Assembly (NCBI RefSeq): GCF_001274775.1
Contig: NZ_LGUE01000001.1
Span: 251,302 to 315,301, forward strand
Reading direction: 5' to 3'
DNA: 64,000 bases
From: Rossellomorea marisflavi
GTDB taxonomy: Bacteria; Bacillota; Bacilli; Bacillales; Bacillaceae_B
The notes under the pieces are model-generated. The model was not told the origin of the DNA and did not search any database. It saw only the letters and a program-made list of their open reading frames with translations. Position 1 is the stretch's first letter. Each line of letters opens with the position of its first letter. Shown here one piece after another: positions 18,621 to 27,325 of the stretch. Made by a program: the position numbers and the translations under genes.

Positions 18621-19832
18621 ATGGCGAGGTTCAAATATACGGGCCGCGACCGCTCGGGTCCTAAGAACGGCGTAGTCACGGCGTCGAACAAGAGGGAGGC
18701 CCTCCTGCAGCTGAAAAAGCTCGAGGTGAGGGTGATCGGGATCGATGAGCTTCCGGAGACCCTCCTGACCAAGGATCTGGCCATCGGGAATCCCGTGAAG
18801 CTCCGGCACCTCCTCATCTTCCTGCGGCAGTTCGCCACCTTGCTCCAGGCGGGAGTGACCGTCGTGGATGCCACCCACATCCTTTCGCGTCAGACGGAGA
18901 GCAAGCCCCTGTCAAGGGCGTTGGGCGAGGTGGAAGAGAACCTCAGGGGAGGGCATCCCCTCTCGGAAGCCCTCGGGAAGCATGGAAGGATCTTTGAGCC
19001 CCTCCTCATCAATATGGTGAGGGCGGGGGAGGCGTCGGGGAGCCTAGATGAAACTCTTGACGGACTGGCCACGCACTACGAGAAACAGCATGCCACGAGA
19101 CAGAAGATCGTATCGGCCCTTACCTATCCGGCAGTCGTCGCCGTCCTTGCCCTCGGGGTCGTCATCTATCTCCTGACCTCCGTCGTCCCGACATTTGTCG
19201 ACATGTTCATCGACTTCGGTGGAGAGCTGCCGGCCATCACGAAATTTGTCATTTCCGCCAGCGAATTCATGCAGCGGTTCTGGTACATCCTGATCGGTCT
19301 AATATTCCTTCTTATCCTGGGGTTTGCCCTGTTGAGGAAGAATAAGGAAACGAAATACCATCTCGACTACGTGATCCTCAGGCTGCCCATATTCGGGAAG
19401 ATGCTCCAAAAAGCCGTCCTTGCCAGGATGACACGGACCCTGAGCTCCCTATTCTCGAGTTCTGTCCCCATACTCCAGGCGCTGTCGATCGTTGAGCGGG
19501 TCGTCGAGAATGAAGTGGTGGCGAAGGTCATCTCGCAATCAAGAAGGGCATTGGAAGAAGGGGCATCCCTTACAGAGCCCATGAAGGCCCACTGGGCATT
19601 CCCTCCCCTCGTCACGCAGATGATTGCCATCGGCGAAGAAACCGGGGCCCTCGATACGATGCTTGATAAAGTCGCCGACTTTTATGAAAAAGAAGTCGAA
19701 AGTGCCACGGACCGCCTGAAATCCTTGATTGAACCCCTCATGATCGTCGTACTGGCCGGAGTGGTAGGGACTATTGTCATAGCAATTATGGTTCCGATGT
19801 TTGAAATCTTTAACAGTGTGCAAAACTATTAA
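18621..19832 (+). CDS. pilC: Pilus platform protein PilC (T2SS F family)
   Basis: The inner-membrane platform that links the PilB/PilT motors to the growing pilus. The 403 residues hold two T2SSF domains (about 65-190 and 268-390) and three strongly hydrophobic segments (about 167-190, 215-240, 370-395). The characteristic ends of each domain are visible (LRQFATLLQAGVTVVDAT and ARMTRTLSSLFSSSVPILQA). The ATG directly follows the pilT stop (TAGATG), so translation is coupled. A 107-base AT-rich gap follows before the pilin gene. Confidence 0.95.
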   Translation: MARFKYTGRDRSGPKNGVVTASNKREALLQLKKLEVRVIGIDELPETLLTKDLAIGNPVKLRHLLIFLRQFATLLQAGVTVVDATHILSRQTESKPLSRALGEVEENLRGGHPLSEALGKHGRIFEPLLINMVRAGEASGSLDETLDGLATHYEKQHATRQKIVSALTYPAVVAVLALGVVIYLLTSVVPTFVDMFIDFGGELPAITKFVISASEFMQRFWYILIGLIFLLILGFALLRKNKETKYHLDYVILRLPIFGKMLQKAVLARMTRTLSSLFSSSVPILQALSIVERVVENEVVAKVISQSRRALEEGASLTEPMKAHWAFPPLVTQMIAIGEETGALDTMLDKVADFYEKEVESATDRLKSLIEPLMIVVLAGVVGTIVIAIMVPMFEIFNSVQNY

Positions 19833-19883
19833 AAAATACCTAGTAAAATGTAAAAATATATAATTTTATGACAATAAATGTTG

Positions 19884-19889
19884 TATAAT
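19884..19889 (+). promoter_or_regulatory. Possible pilin promoter (-10 TATAAT)
   Basis: A perfect TATAAT (19884-19889) sits 50 bases before the pilin start in an AT-rich gap of about 107 bases, the only sizeable gap in the operon. The -35 region (19861-19866, TAATTT) is poor, but the upstream A/T tracts could act as an UP element. A separate promoter would let the major pilin be made in excess. Confidence 0.42.
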
Positions 19890-19939
19890 AGTCCTAGATT
19901 GCCGTAATGGCAATCCAGAAAATATCAGGAGGAATTCCC

Positions 19940-20413
19940 ATGTTAAAGAAATTGCGTCAACGTTTGAAAAATGAGCGCGGCCTCACCCTTATCGAGCTTC
20001 TAGCCGTCGTCGTCATCCTCGGCATCATCGCAGCCATCGCGATCCCGAGCATCGGCGGCCTCATCGACAACTCGAAGAAAGATGCCCATGTGGCGAATGC
20101 GAAGCAGATGGTGAGCTCAGCGAAGTTGGCTGTTGCTGCGGATGAATCAATGAGACCGGTATCAGGGACGCCAAAAACAGTAACACTCAAAGATTTAGAA
20201 GATGGTGGATATATTGATACATTAAAAGATCCTGATGGGGACAGCACAGATGCTAAAGGCTATAAAAGGGCAACTTCACTAGTTGAAATTACTGCTCCCG
20301 CAGCAAATTCAGGAAGTACTGAAAAATTCACTTACAAAGTTACTTTAAAAGGATCAAAGAGATCAATTAATGATAAATCACTAGATGAAGTAAAGCGTAG
20401 TGCTGTAGAGTAA
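19940..20413 (+). CDS. Type IV pilin (major pilin candidate)
   Basis: A 157-residue prepilin. The leader MLKKLRQRLKNERG is basic and 14 residues long. Cleavage after Gly14 would leave a mature protein starting LTLIELLAVVV, with the key Glu at mature position 5 and the hydrophobic N-terminal helix used for assembly. The +1 residue is Leu rather than Phe. The C-terminal domain is short, polar and free of cysteine, so it lacks the disulphide loop of Gram-negative pilins. The ATG at 19940 follows AGGAGG. Bases up to about 20150 have the GC-rich codon use of the neighbours; the rest is clearly AT-rich. It is the only pilin-like gene in the window. Confidence 0.93.
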   Translation: MLKKLRQRLKNERGLTLIELLAVVVILGIIAAIAIPSIGGLIDNSKKDAHVANAKQMVSSAKLAVAADESMRPVSGTPKTVTLKDLEDGGYIDTLKDPDGDSTDAKGYKRATSLVEITAPAANSGSTEKFTYKVTLKGSKRSINDKSLDEVKRSAVE

Positions 20414-20419
20414 AAATCC

Positions 20420-21163
20420 ATGATATTCCTTCTATTCCTATACGGCCTCATCCTAGGTTCCTTCTACAACGTGGTCGGTCTCAGGGTACCGTTGAAAACG
20501 TCCATCGTCACTCCAGGGTCATCATGCCCCTCCTGCGGCCACCGGCTGACGGCCAGGGAATTGATTCCCGTTCTATCGTATCTCATTCAAAGGGGAAAGT
20601 GCTCTCAGTGCAAAGAGGGCATTTCTCCGCTTTATCCGTTGATGGAATTTACTACGGGCGCGCTCTTTGCCTTCGCTTATTACCTGTACGGCTGGCAGCC
20701 GGAGCTGCTTGTCACCCTCACCCTTGTTTCCCTATTCATGATCATTACGGTCAGTGATCTCGCGTATATGCTCATCCCCGACAGAATCCTCGTATTTTTT
20801 GCCCTCATGTTCATACTGGAACGTTCGTTCATTCCCCTCGATTTGTGGTGGGACAGCCTTCTTGGTGCGGCTTCAGGTTTTGTCCTCCTGCTGGTCATCG
20901 CCGTCATCAGCAGGGGAGGGATGGGCGGTGGAGATATCAAGCTCTTTGCCGTCATCGGATTTGTCCTCGGCGCCAAAGGGATGCTCCTCGCCTTTTTCCT
21001 GGCCACCTTGTTCGGGGCGGTATTCGGGATCATCGGCCTTGCCGCAGGTTTCTATAAAAGGGGCAAACCCATCGCGTTCGGTCCATACATCGTCGTCGGC
21101 ACACTGGTGAGCGTGTTTTATGGCCGCCAGGTCCTGCTTTGGTATTCGTCTTTATTCATCTAA
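20420..21163 (+). CDS. comC: Prepilin peptidase ComC/PilD
   Basis: A membrane aspartyl protease (A24 family) that cleaves prepilin leaders and usually methylates the new N-terminus. It has 247 residues and about eight hydrophobic segments. The N-terminal cytoplasmic loop has the zinc-type cysteines Cys36, Cys39, Cys61 and Cys64. The catalytic aspartates are Asp113 (VSDLAYMLIPD) and Asp172 in the GxGD motif (GMGGGDIKLF). The ATG six bases after the pilin stop has a weak ribosome site, so coupling to pilin translation is likely. In B. subtilis the equivalent comC stands alone at this locus and serves competence pseudopili. Here it probably serves both systems. Confidence 0.95.
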   Translation: MIFLLFLYGLILGSFYNVVGLRVPLKTSIVTPGSSCPSCGHRLTARELIPVLSYLIQRGKCSQCKEGISPLYPLMEFTTGALFAFAYYLYGWQPELLVTLTLVSLFMIITVSDLAYMLIPDRILVFFALMFILERSFIPLDLWWDSLLGAASGFVLLLVIAVISRGGMGGGDIKLFAVIGFVLGAKGMLLAFFLATLFGAVFGIIGLAAGFYKRGKPIAFGPYIVVGTLVSVFYGRQVLLWYSSLFI

Positions 21164-21177
21164 AAGGGGTCATCGCT

Positions 21178-22113
21178 ATGCTATCCAATCTGTTCGTGAA
21201 GAAGAAAAATCGAATCTCCCTTGTCATCAGCGACGACTGGGTCCGCTTTGCAGAGGTTAAAAGCACCTCCCCCCTCTATATCCAACGGCACGGGGAGAAG
21301 CGCCTTCCCGAGGGAACCATTTCAAACGGGAAGATCCTTGAGCCGGCAACCCTCCGCTCGTTCATGGAGCAGTGCGTGGAGGAGTGGGGAATTGCAAGGC
21401 AGCACGTCCAGTTCCTCGTTCCGAACACCCAGATGATCGTCAGGCGTGTGCTGATCCCGGCCGATGTACAGGATGATGAGGTGGAAAGTCATTTGTTCAT
21501 GGAGCTCGGGACAAGTATCCACCTTCCATTCGAACATCCCCTTTATGACGCCGTTGTCGCAGGGATGAAGGACGGGAAGAAGGAAGTGATCCTCATTGCA
21601 GCGGAGGAGAAGACGGTCCTCGACTATCAGGATCTTCTTGAGCTCTCTTCCCTGAAGCCTGTGGCAGCGGATATTTCCCCCCTTGCCCTGTACCGCTATC
21701 TTCATTTGCTTCAGCTGACCGATGGGAACGACCATGAGATGGTCCTTTTCTTCCATGAAGGGTCCATCGCGGTTTCCGTGTTCCATCGCCATCAGCCCGT
21801 GTTTTTCAGGAATATTTCCCTAAGCGGGGACAGTGACGTGATGGATCCCATCCAGTCGGATGAAATATTGAAGGAAGTGGAAAAGGTGATCAGCTTCTAC
21901 CGATACACCCTCCACGATGACGGGACGATGATCACGAAGCTGTTCGTAGGAGGAGAGCATATCCTCTCTGAATCCTATCATGGGATGCTTGCCGACCGAT
22001 TGGAAGTCCCATCAAGGTACATCGCGAGTGAAGCGAAATCTGCCCATACGGGTGAGCCCGTGCCTGCGCGGTTCCTGCTTCCGGTCGGTTTGGGCCTGAA
22101 AGAGGTGCGATGA
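21178..22113 (+). CDS. pilM: Type IV pilus assembly protein PilM
   Basis: An actin-like (FtsA-fold) cytoplasmic ATP-binding protein that binds the N-terminal tail of PilN and connects the inner-membrane alignment complex to the motor. The 311 residues start MLSNLFVKKKNRISLVISD, with the strand that opens the actin-like fold. The ATG at 21178 follows AAAAGGGG; the open frame to 21139 overlaps comC. It overlaps pilN by a base, consistent with the usual pilMNO order. Sequence conservation in this family is low; the assignment relies on fold-like features and on the adjacent INLLP-containing PilN. Confidence 0.88.
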   Translation: MLSNLFVKKKNRISLVISDDWVRFAEVKSTSPLYIQRHGEKRLPEGTISNGKILEPATLRSFMEQCVEEWGIARQHVQFLVPNTQMIVRRVLIPADVQDDEVESHLFMELGTSIHLPFEHPLYDAVVAGMKDGKKEVILIAAEEKTVLDYQDLLELSSLKPVAADISPLALYRYLHLLQLTDGNDHEMVLFFHEGSIAVSVFHRHQPVFFRNISLSGDSDVMDPIQSDEILKEVEKVISFYRYTLHDDGTMITKLFVGGEHILSESYHGMLADRLEVPSRYIASEAKSAHTGEPVPARFLLPVGLGLKEVR

Positions 22114-22709
22114 TGCTTGTAGATATCAATCTATTACCCCATGATGAACGAAAACAGAGTTCCTGGCTAAAGGCGGCCATCGCCATCGCCGCCCTGGGGC
22201 TGATCCTCATCCTCACGTTTGTAATCCTCGGAATCTATCAGGGGAAAGCAGTGGATACTTTGGCGTCCCAGCTGTCACAGGAACAGAAGCTCCGTGCCCA
22301 GAAGGAAGAAAAGATCGCAGAGCTGGAATCGTTGGACACGTGGGCCAATCTCGATGCGGCCGTCAAATGGGCGGAGGGATACCCCATGCCCATGCTTCCG
22401 GTCCTTGGCGAAGTGGTCGATGCCCTTCCTGAAAGGGGCTTTCTCGAGGAATTCACCTATACCGGGGCAGGGGCACTGGAGCTTGGCATCCAGTTCGATT
22501 CGAGCCGGGAGGCGGCCTATTATCTTGAACGCATTTCCTCAACCAAGCTCGTGAGCGATGTGAAGCTCCTTGGAGTGGAGACGGAGGCACTCGAAGAGGG
22601 GGAGGACGCTGATGCCGGGGTTCTTCCCCGGTATCTGGCACGGTACGCCCTGACCTTGGACCGTGAAGCCGTCAAAGGGACAGCGGATGAAGAGGAGGCA
22701 GGAGAATGA
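22113..22709 (+). CDS. pilN: Type IV pilus assembly protein PilN
   Basis: A bitopic inner-membrane protein of the PilMNO alignment complex. It starts MLVDINLLPHDERK; INLLP is the PilM-binding signature. One membrane helix follows (about 20-45), then a coiled coil and a ferredoxin-like extracytoplasmic domain to 198 residues. Two ATGs are possible; the second (22113) is better spaced from GAGGTG. The start overlaps the pilM stop and the end overlaps pilO by four bases (ATGA), so the three are translationally coupled. Confidence 0.92.
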   Translation: MLVDINLLPHDERKQSSWLKAAIAIAALGLILILTFVILGIYQGKAVDTLASQLSQEQKLRAQKEEKIAELESLDTWANLDAAVKWAEGYPMPMLPVLGEVVDALPERGFLEEFTYTGAGALELGIQFDSSREAAYYLERISSTKLVSDVKLLGVETEALEEGEDADAGVLPRYLARYALTLDREAVKGTADEEEAGE

Positions 22710-23383
22710 AGCTGACACGTAAGGATTGGAGCATCATCACCCTCGCATTTGTATTTTTCGCCCTCCTCGTCTGGGTGGTTTATTGGTTCTTCTATCTTCC
22801 CGTGCGCGAGGAAAAAGAGAGACTCACCACCGAGATCTCCAATGAAGAAAAGCTTACCGGCGTACTGGATGAACGGCTGACAGCCATGAAAGGCGGTTCA
22901 TTGGAAACGACCGCTGCCCTGCAGAGGGTGGTTCCGGTCAAACCTATGACGGATCAGCTCCTCATCGATCTCGAGAAAGCCGAGGTCGTCTCTGGAGGCT
23001 TGATCACCAAAATGGACTTCACGGAATCACCCATGGCGGCTGCAGCGGAAGGAGAGGCGGTGGAAACACCGGCGGGGCTTCAGAAGCTCACCGCCGTCCT
23101 CACCCTCGAGGCCGATGATTACTTCATGATCGAAGGCTTCATCGAAGAATTGGAGCGTACACAGAGGATTGTTGAAATCGAGGAAATCTCGCTGGAAGGT
23201 CCTGAGGAATTGAAAAATATGAATGATGAGACGGAAAAAATTGAATATGGAGTCACCTTCTCGACATTTTTCCTCCCTGAGGCTGAAACGACAGAAGGGG
23301 ATGCGAAAGCGACAGATTCCCCTCCTTCCGCCCATAAGAATGATCCGTTCCAGCAGTTCCCGGATTCGACTGTAGGAGAGTAA
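22706..23383 (+). CDS. pilO: Type IV pilus assembly protein PilO-like
   Basis: The partner of PilN in the inner-membrane alignment complex. The 225 residues have a short basic cytoplasmic start (MKLTRKDW), one membrane helix (about 10-30), a coiled coil (about 33-60) and a ferredoxin-like domain to about 190. A polar tail with many Glu, Asp and Ser ends the protein. PilO sequences diverge widely, so the call rests on topology, length and its position after pilM-pilN. It is the last gene of the operon; a terminator follows. No pilP or secretin gene is present, as expected in an organism without an outer membrane. Confidence 0.85.
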   Translation: MKLTRKDWSIITLAFVFFALLVWVVYWFFYLPVREEKERLTTEISNEEKLTGVLDERLTAMKGGSLETTAALQRVVPVKPMTDQLLIDLEKAEVVSGGLITKMDFTESPMAAAAEGEAVETPAGLQKLTAVLTLEADDYFMIEGFIEELERTQRIVEIEEISLEGPEELKNMNDETEKIEYGVTFSTFFLPEAETTEGDAKATDSPPSAHKNDPFQQFPDSTVGE

Positions 23384-23430
23384 GTTGGCAGAAACGGGGG
23401 AAACCCTCCGTAAATTGGCGAAAACCTCTT

Positions 23431-23467
23431 AGAACAAGACGACAAAAGTCTTGTTCTTTTTTTATTT
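23431..23467 (+). terminator. Terminator of the pilus operon
   Basis: AGAACAAGAC (23431-23440) pairs perfectly with GTCTTGTTCT (23448-23457), followed by a long T run. Confidence 0.94.
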
Positions 23468-23512
23468 GGATATGATAGCATGGAAAAAACTAGATGAGGG
23501 AGGGCGGTGATG

Positions 23513-24475
23513 ATGGCGAAAAAGTCCAAGGTTTCGATTAAGATCAATGGTGAGAAAAAGACGTTCGACGAAGATCTTCCTGTGCATGACTGGAAGGGGG
23601 CTGAAGAGGAAATCGCCTCCGCAGAGGAAAAAGTGGACGACAAGGACTTTGAATGGGTGCTTCCTGAAGGTGATTTCCAGCCGCCGAAGGAGTATAAAAA
23701 GATCAACTATGTGTCTGGTAAGAATAAAAAAAGAAAATCCTTCCGCAACCCTTTCCAGGATTCGATCAATCTCCTCATGTCCCTTGTAGGGGCGATCGTC
23801 GTCGGGGCCGTCCTGGGGTTCGGTACGCTGAAGGTGATCACGGCAACGGAAAGCGACGCGGCCCCGGCCGCCCTTCAGGAAAAACCCGTCGCCCAGGAGG
23901 AAACCACCGCTTCCAAAGTGGCGGCAGTCGAAGTGGACGGGCTCAAAACGTCCATTCTCCAAGGAGGAGTATTCTCCAAAGAGGAGGCTTTGGTTTCCAT
24001 GAAGGAAACCCTGGCGACAAAAGGGATTCCGGGTGCTCAGATCGAGAAGGACGGGCAGTGGATCCTCATCCTCGGGGTGTCTGATGATCTTACGAGCGCG
24101 CGTGCCCTCGGTGAAGAGGTGAAAAAACTCGGGGTCGATGTATACGCAAAAGATTTTGAACTGTCGGCAAAAGGCATCAATGCAACAAAGGGAGAGCAGT
24201 CTTTCCTTGAAAAAGGAGGGAGTCTGTTCCAAGAGCTAACCAAGGCAAGCAGCGCTGCTGTCGTTTCAGGTAAGATGGAGGCCGGTTCTGTGAAGGCGAT
24301 CGAGACGGCTGCCAAGGAAGTGGAAGGGATCAAGGTGGAGCAGGAGGGCTTTGTTAGCATGAAGAAGTCGCTGCAGGATGCTTCTGCCAAAGCAACGGCG
24401 ATTTCTTCGGTGGAGGATGCCCGGGAGGTCCAAGGGGAACTGCTGAAATATGTTGAACAATATGGTGGTCTCTGA
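23513..24475 (+). CDS. spoIIB: Sporulation protein SpoIIB (SPOR domain)
   Basis: A septal-localising protein that aids engulfment early in sporulation by recruiting the SpoIIDMP wall-degrading complex. The 320 residues have a charged cytoplasmic start (KKSKVSIKINGEKKTF), one membrane helix (about 88-108) and an extracytoplasmic part. That part has a degenerate SPOR domain (about 145-225, KTSILQGGVFSKEEA) that would bind denuded peptidoglycan. The order comC-spoIIB-maf is as in B. subtilis. GTG 23507, ATG 23510 and ATG 23513 are all in frame; the last is best placed after GGAGGG. The overall protein is well diverged from B. subtilis but the layout is the same. Confidence 0.87.
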   Translation: MAKKSKVSIKINGEKKTFDEDLPVHDWKGAEEEIASAEEKVDDKDFEWVLPEGDFQPPKEYKKINYVSGKNKKRKSFRNPFQDSINLLMSLVGAIVVGAVLGFGTLKVITATESDAAPAALQEKPVAQEETTASKVAAVEVDGLKTSILQGGVFSKEEALVSMKETLATKGIPGAQIEKDGQWILILGVSDDLTSARALGEEVKKLGVDVYAKDFELSAKGINATKGEQSFLEKGGSLFQELTKASSAAVVSGKMEAGSVKAIETAAKEVEGIKVEQEGFVSMKKSLQDASAKATAISSVEDAREVQGELLKYVEQYGGL

Positions 24476-24513
24476 CCGTTCGACGCGTTGAGACTATTTT
24501 CTAGGAAATAATC

Positions 24514-24543
24514 GGGCATTTCCCCTTGGAGATGCCCTTTTTC
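24514..24543 (+). terminator. Terminator after spoIIB
   Basis: GGGCATTTCC (24514-24523) pairs with GGAGATGCCC (24528-24537, one G-T pair) around CCTT, followed by five T. Confidence 0.9.
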
Positions 24544-24620
24544 GTGCTTGTGAAGGGGGAGTCGTTTTGGTAGTATAAATCTTGTATCTCCCAAACTGTC
24601 ACTGAAAGGAATTGGTATGT

Positions 24621-25187
24621 GTGTCAAGCCTCATTCTTGCTTCTCAATCTCCCCGACGAAAAGAACTCCTCAAACAAATCCAACTCTCATTCACCACCCT
24701 TAGCCCGCAAGTAGAAGAAACGTTTGAAGAAGGCATGTTGCCCGGTGAAGTGGTCATGTACCTCGCTGATATCAAGGCGGCAGCCGTATCGGGCGAGCAT
24801 CCGGATTCCTATGTGATCGGCTCGGATACCGTCGTCACCAAAGACGGAAAGATCCTCGGGAAACCGAAGGACGAAGACGATGCGCGTGCCATGCTGACGG
24901 AGCTGTCCGGCTCCACGCATGACGTCTATACGGGTGTATCCATCCACCACGGCCGTGAAGTAAACCGTTTTTATGAAAGAACCACCGTCACATTCTGGGA
25001 GCTGTCCCCAAGTGAGATCGACGGATACATTGCTTCCGGTGAGCCCTTCGACAAAGCCGGGGCCTACGGGATCCAGGGGATCGGCGCCAAGTTTGTCAAA
25101 GGGATCGAAGGGGACTATTATGCCGTCGTCGGCCTTCCCGTCTCGAGGGTGAACAGGACCCTCGCGGAAATGGGCTACCGAGCTTGA
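24621..25187 (+). CDS. maf: Maf nucleotide pyrophosphatase
   Basis: A house-cleaning pyrophosphatase of the Maf family that hydrolyses dTTP/UTP and modified nucleotides; in Bacillus it affects septation. The signature SLILASQSPRRKELL is at the N-terminus, followed by the family motifs VIGSDTVV and LGKPKDEDDA. The GTG at 24621 gives 188 residues, close to the 189 of B. subtilis Maf, and is ten bases after AAAGGA. A TTG at 24612 is too near that site. It forms a likely unit with radC 29 bases downstream. Confidence 0.95.
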   Translation: MSSLILASQSPRRKELLKQIQLSFTTLSPQVEETFEEGMLPGEVVMYLADIKAAAVSGEHPDSYVIGSDTVVTKDGKILGKPKDEDDARAMLTELSGSTHDVYTGVSIHHGREVNRFYERTTVTFWELSPSEIDGYIASGEPFDKAGAYGIQGIGAKFVKGIEGDYYAVVGLPVSRVNRTLAEMGYRA

Positions 25188-25216
25188 GGCCGTCTCCTTA
25201 CTAGAAGGAGGAAACC

Positions 25217-25918
25217 ATGGTCAAAGTAGAATCAACCCCATCACTCATGATCCGTGACTACCCGCAGGATGAGCGCCCGAGGGAGCGGCTCATCCAAAGC
25301 GGACCCGCAAGCCTCTCCAATCAGGAAATCATTGCGATCCTCCTTAGGACGGGGACGAAATCTGAATCCGTCCTCCAGGTATCGAACCGCCTCCTCACTT
25401 CATTCGAAGGCCTCAACCTATTGAAAGATGCCTCCCTTGAAGAAATCACCTCCATCAATGGAATCGGCCTCGCCAAAGCCGTCCAGCTCATGGCCGCAGT
25501 CGAACTCGGGCGGCGCATCAGCAACCTTGGATTCGATGATCGCTACAGCATCCGATCCCCGGAGGACGGTGCAAACTATGTGATGAACGACATGCGATTC
25601 CTCTCTCAGGAACACTTCGTTTGCCTCTACCTCAATACGAAGAATCAGGTCCTCCACAAGCAGACCATCTTCATCGGAAGCCTGAATGCCTCCATCGTAC
25701 ACCCCCGGGAAGTCTTCAAGGAAGCCTTCCGCCGCTCGGCTGCCTCCATCATATGCGTCCACAACCACCCTTCTGGCGATCCCACCCCCAGCAGGGAGGA
25801 TATCGAGGTCACCAAGCGACTGGTGGAATGCGGCCGCATCATCGGTATAGACGTCCTCGACCACCTCATCATCGGCGAGAAAAAATTCATCAGTTTAAAG
25901 GAAAAAGGGTATTTATGA
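25217..25918 (+). CDS. radC: RadC family JAB1/MPN protein
   Basis: A cytoplasmic protein historically linked to DNA repair, though its function is unsettled. The 233 residues have an N-terminal helix-hairpin-helix region (about 35-85, GIGLAKAVQLMA) and a JAMM metalloprotease-like domain (about 110-230). The zinc-binding signature is HNHPSGDPTPSREDI. The ATG follows AGAAGGAGGA. It is next to mreB as in many Firmicutes. Confidence 0.96.
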   Translation: MVKVESTPSLMIRDYPQDERPRERLIQSGPASLSNQEIIAILLRTGTKSESVLQVSNRLLTSFEGLNLLKDASLEEITSINGIGLAKAVQLMAAVELGRRISNLGFDDRYSIRSPEDGANYVMNDMRFLSQEHFVCLYLNTKNQVLHKQTIFIGSLNASIVHPREVFKEAFRRSAASIICVHNHPSGDPTPSREDIEVTKRLVECGRIIGIDVLDHLIIGEKKFISLKEKGYL

Positions 25919-25944
25919 CACTAGGATTTTTCCTCCAGTTGCGG

Positions 25945-25950
25945 TATAAT
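25945..25950 (+). promoter_or_regulatory. Possible mreB operon promoter (-10 TATAAT)
   Basis: A perfect TATAAT follows the radC stop by 26 bases. The -35 at 17 bases (TAGGAT, 25922-25927) is weak. A 210-base leader would precede mreB. Confidence 0.4.
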
Positions 25951-26012
25951 AAAGCTTATGATTTTTGCAAACAATGTAAGCATGTTTCTTAAACGTAACG
26001 GATGAGGAATCA

Positions 26013-26042
26013 AGAGTCATTCACACCAGAATGAGTCTTTTC
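26013..26042 (+). terminator. Weak hairpin in the mreB leader
   Basis: AGAGTCATTC (26013-26022) pairs with GAATGAGTCT (26029-26038) with one G-G mismatch, followed by TTTTC. It lies between the possible promoter and mreB, so it could be an attenuator or a weak radC terminator. The rest of 25919-26160 shows nothing else. Confidence 0.35.
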
Positions 26043-26160
26043 GTTATGCATGAACGAATGAACCTTGTGAAAATTCAACGTGTAGAGAGTCGGACAGCTC
26101 TCTTTATAAAAAACACATACATGCCAATTGGAATCAGCAGTAGAAAGGGAGATACCAGAA

Positions 26161-27168
26161 ATGTTTGGAACAAAGGATTTAGGAATCGATTTAGGAACCG
26201 CCAACACACTCGTCTATGTAAAAGGAAAAGGAATTGTTGTGAGGGAGCCGTCGGTAGTGGCCCTTCAAACCGATTCAAAACAGATCGTTGCCGTCGGGAA
26301 TGACGCGAAGAACATGATCGGACGTACACCTGGTAACGTCGTAGCACTCCGCCCGATGAAAGACGGTGTCATCGCCGATTATGAAACGACTGCCACCATG
26401 ATGAAATATTACATCAAACAAGCGAACAAGAATAAGAGTGCGTTCTCCCGTAAGCCTTATGTGATGGTTTGTGTCCCTTCTGGCATCACCGGCGTTGAAG
26501 AACGTGCGGTCATCGATGCGACGCGTCAAGCAGGAGCAAGGGATGCCTACACGATCGAAGAACCTTTCGCTGCAGCAATCGGTGCCAACCTGCCTGTATG
26601 GGAACCGACCGGAAGCATGGTCGTCGATATCGGTGGAGGTACGACGGAAGTGGCCATCATTTCCCTCGGTGGTATCGTGACGAGCCAGTCGATCCGCGTG
26701 GCCGGGGATGAAATGGATGATGCGATCATCAACTATATCCGCAAAACGTACAACCTCATGATCGGGGACCGTACAGCTGAAACGATCAAAGTGGAAGTGG
26801 GATCAGCCGGCGCGACGGACGGTGTCGAAACCATGGAAATCCGCGGTCGTGACCTGTTGACGGGATTGCCGAAAACGCTTGAAATCTCTGCTGAAGAAAT
26901 CGGTGCCGCCCTGCGTGATACGGTCTATACGATCGTCGATGCCGTGAAGAGCACGTTGGAAAAAACGCCTCCTGAGCTTGCGGCCGACATCATGGACCGC
27001 GGGATCGTCCTTACCGGAGGGGGAGCCCTTCTCCGCAACCTGGACAAGGTCATCAGCGAAGAAACGAAAATGCCTGTATTGATCGCCGAAGAACCACTCG
27101 ACTGCGTGGCAATCGGAACGGGTAAAGCCCTTGATCACATCCATTTGTTCAAAGGGAACAATAAATAA
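26161..27168 (+). CDS. mreB: Rod-shape actin MreB
   Basis: A bacterial actin that forms membrane-bound filaments guiding lateral wall synthesis. It has 335 residues. The ATPase phosphate-binding motifs of the actin fold are visible: [15 protein letters not shown] near the N-terminus, [15 protein letters not shown] in the middle and [11 protein letters not shown] near the C-terminus. The ATG at 26161 follows AAAGGGAG; the open frame to 26128 has no better site. mreC and mreD follow, forming the rod complex genes. Confidence 0.98.
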   Translation: MFGTKDLGIDLGTANTLVYVKGKGIVVREPSVVALQTDSKQIVAVGNDAKNMIGRTPGNVVALRPMKDGVIADYETTATMMKYYIKQANKNKSAFSRKPYVMVCVPSGITGVEERAVIDATRQAGARDAYTIEEPFAAAIGANLPVWEPTGSMVVDIGGGTTEVAIISLGGIVTSQSIRVAGDEMDDAIINYIRKTYNLMIGDRTAETIKVEVGSAGATDGVETMEIRGRDLLTGLPKTLEISAEEIGAALRDTVYTIVDAVKSTLEKTPPELAADIMDRGIVLTGGGALLRNLDKVISEETKMPVLIAEEPLDCVAIGTGKALDHIHLFKGNNK

Positions 27169-27180
27169 GTTTGTCTTGAA

Positions 27181-27233
27181 GAGGGGACGTTCTCCAATGG
27201 GTTGCTGCCATTGGACCGGCCCCATCTTTTTTA
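27181..27233 (+). terminator. Hairpin with T run between mreB and mreC
   Basis: TCCAATGG (27193-27200) pairs with CCATTGGA (27208-27215); the flanks GAGGGGACG and CCGGCCCCATC extend the stem imperfectly, followed by six T. It may be a partial terminator that makes mreB more abundant than mreC and mreD. Confidence 0.72.
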
Positions 27234-27325
27234 TTTCGAACAGCGAATATTTTGGTGAATAATATCAATCCCTAGCGAAATTTGGTATAGTTAAATAGAA
27301 TTTGATAATGATTGAGGTGTACGTC

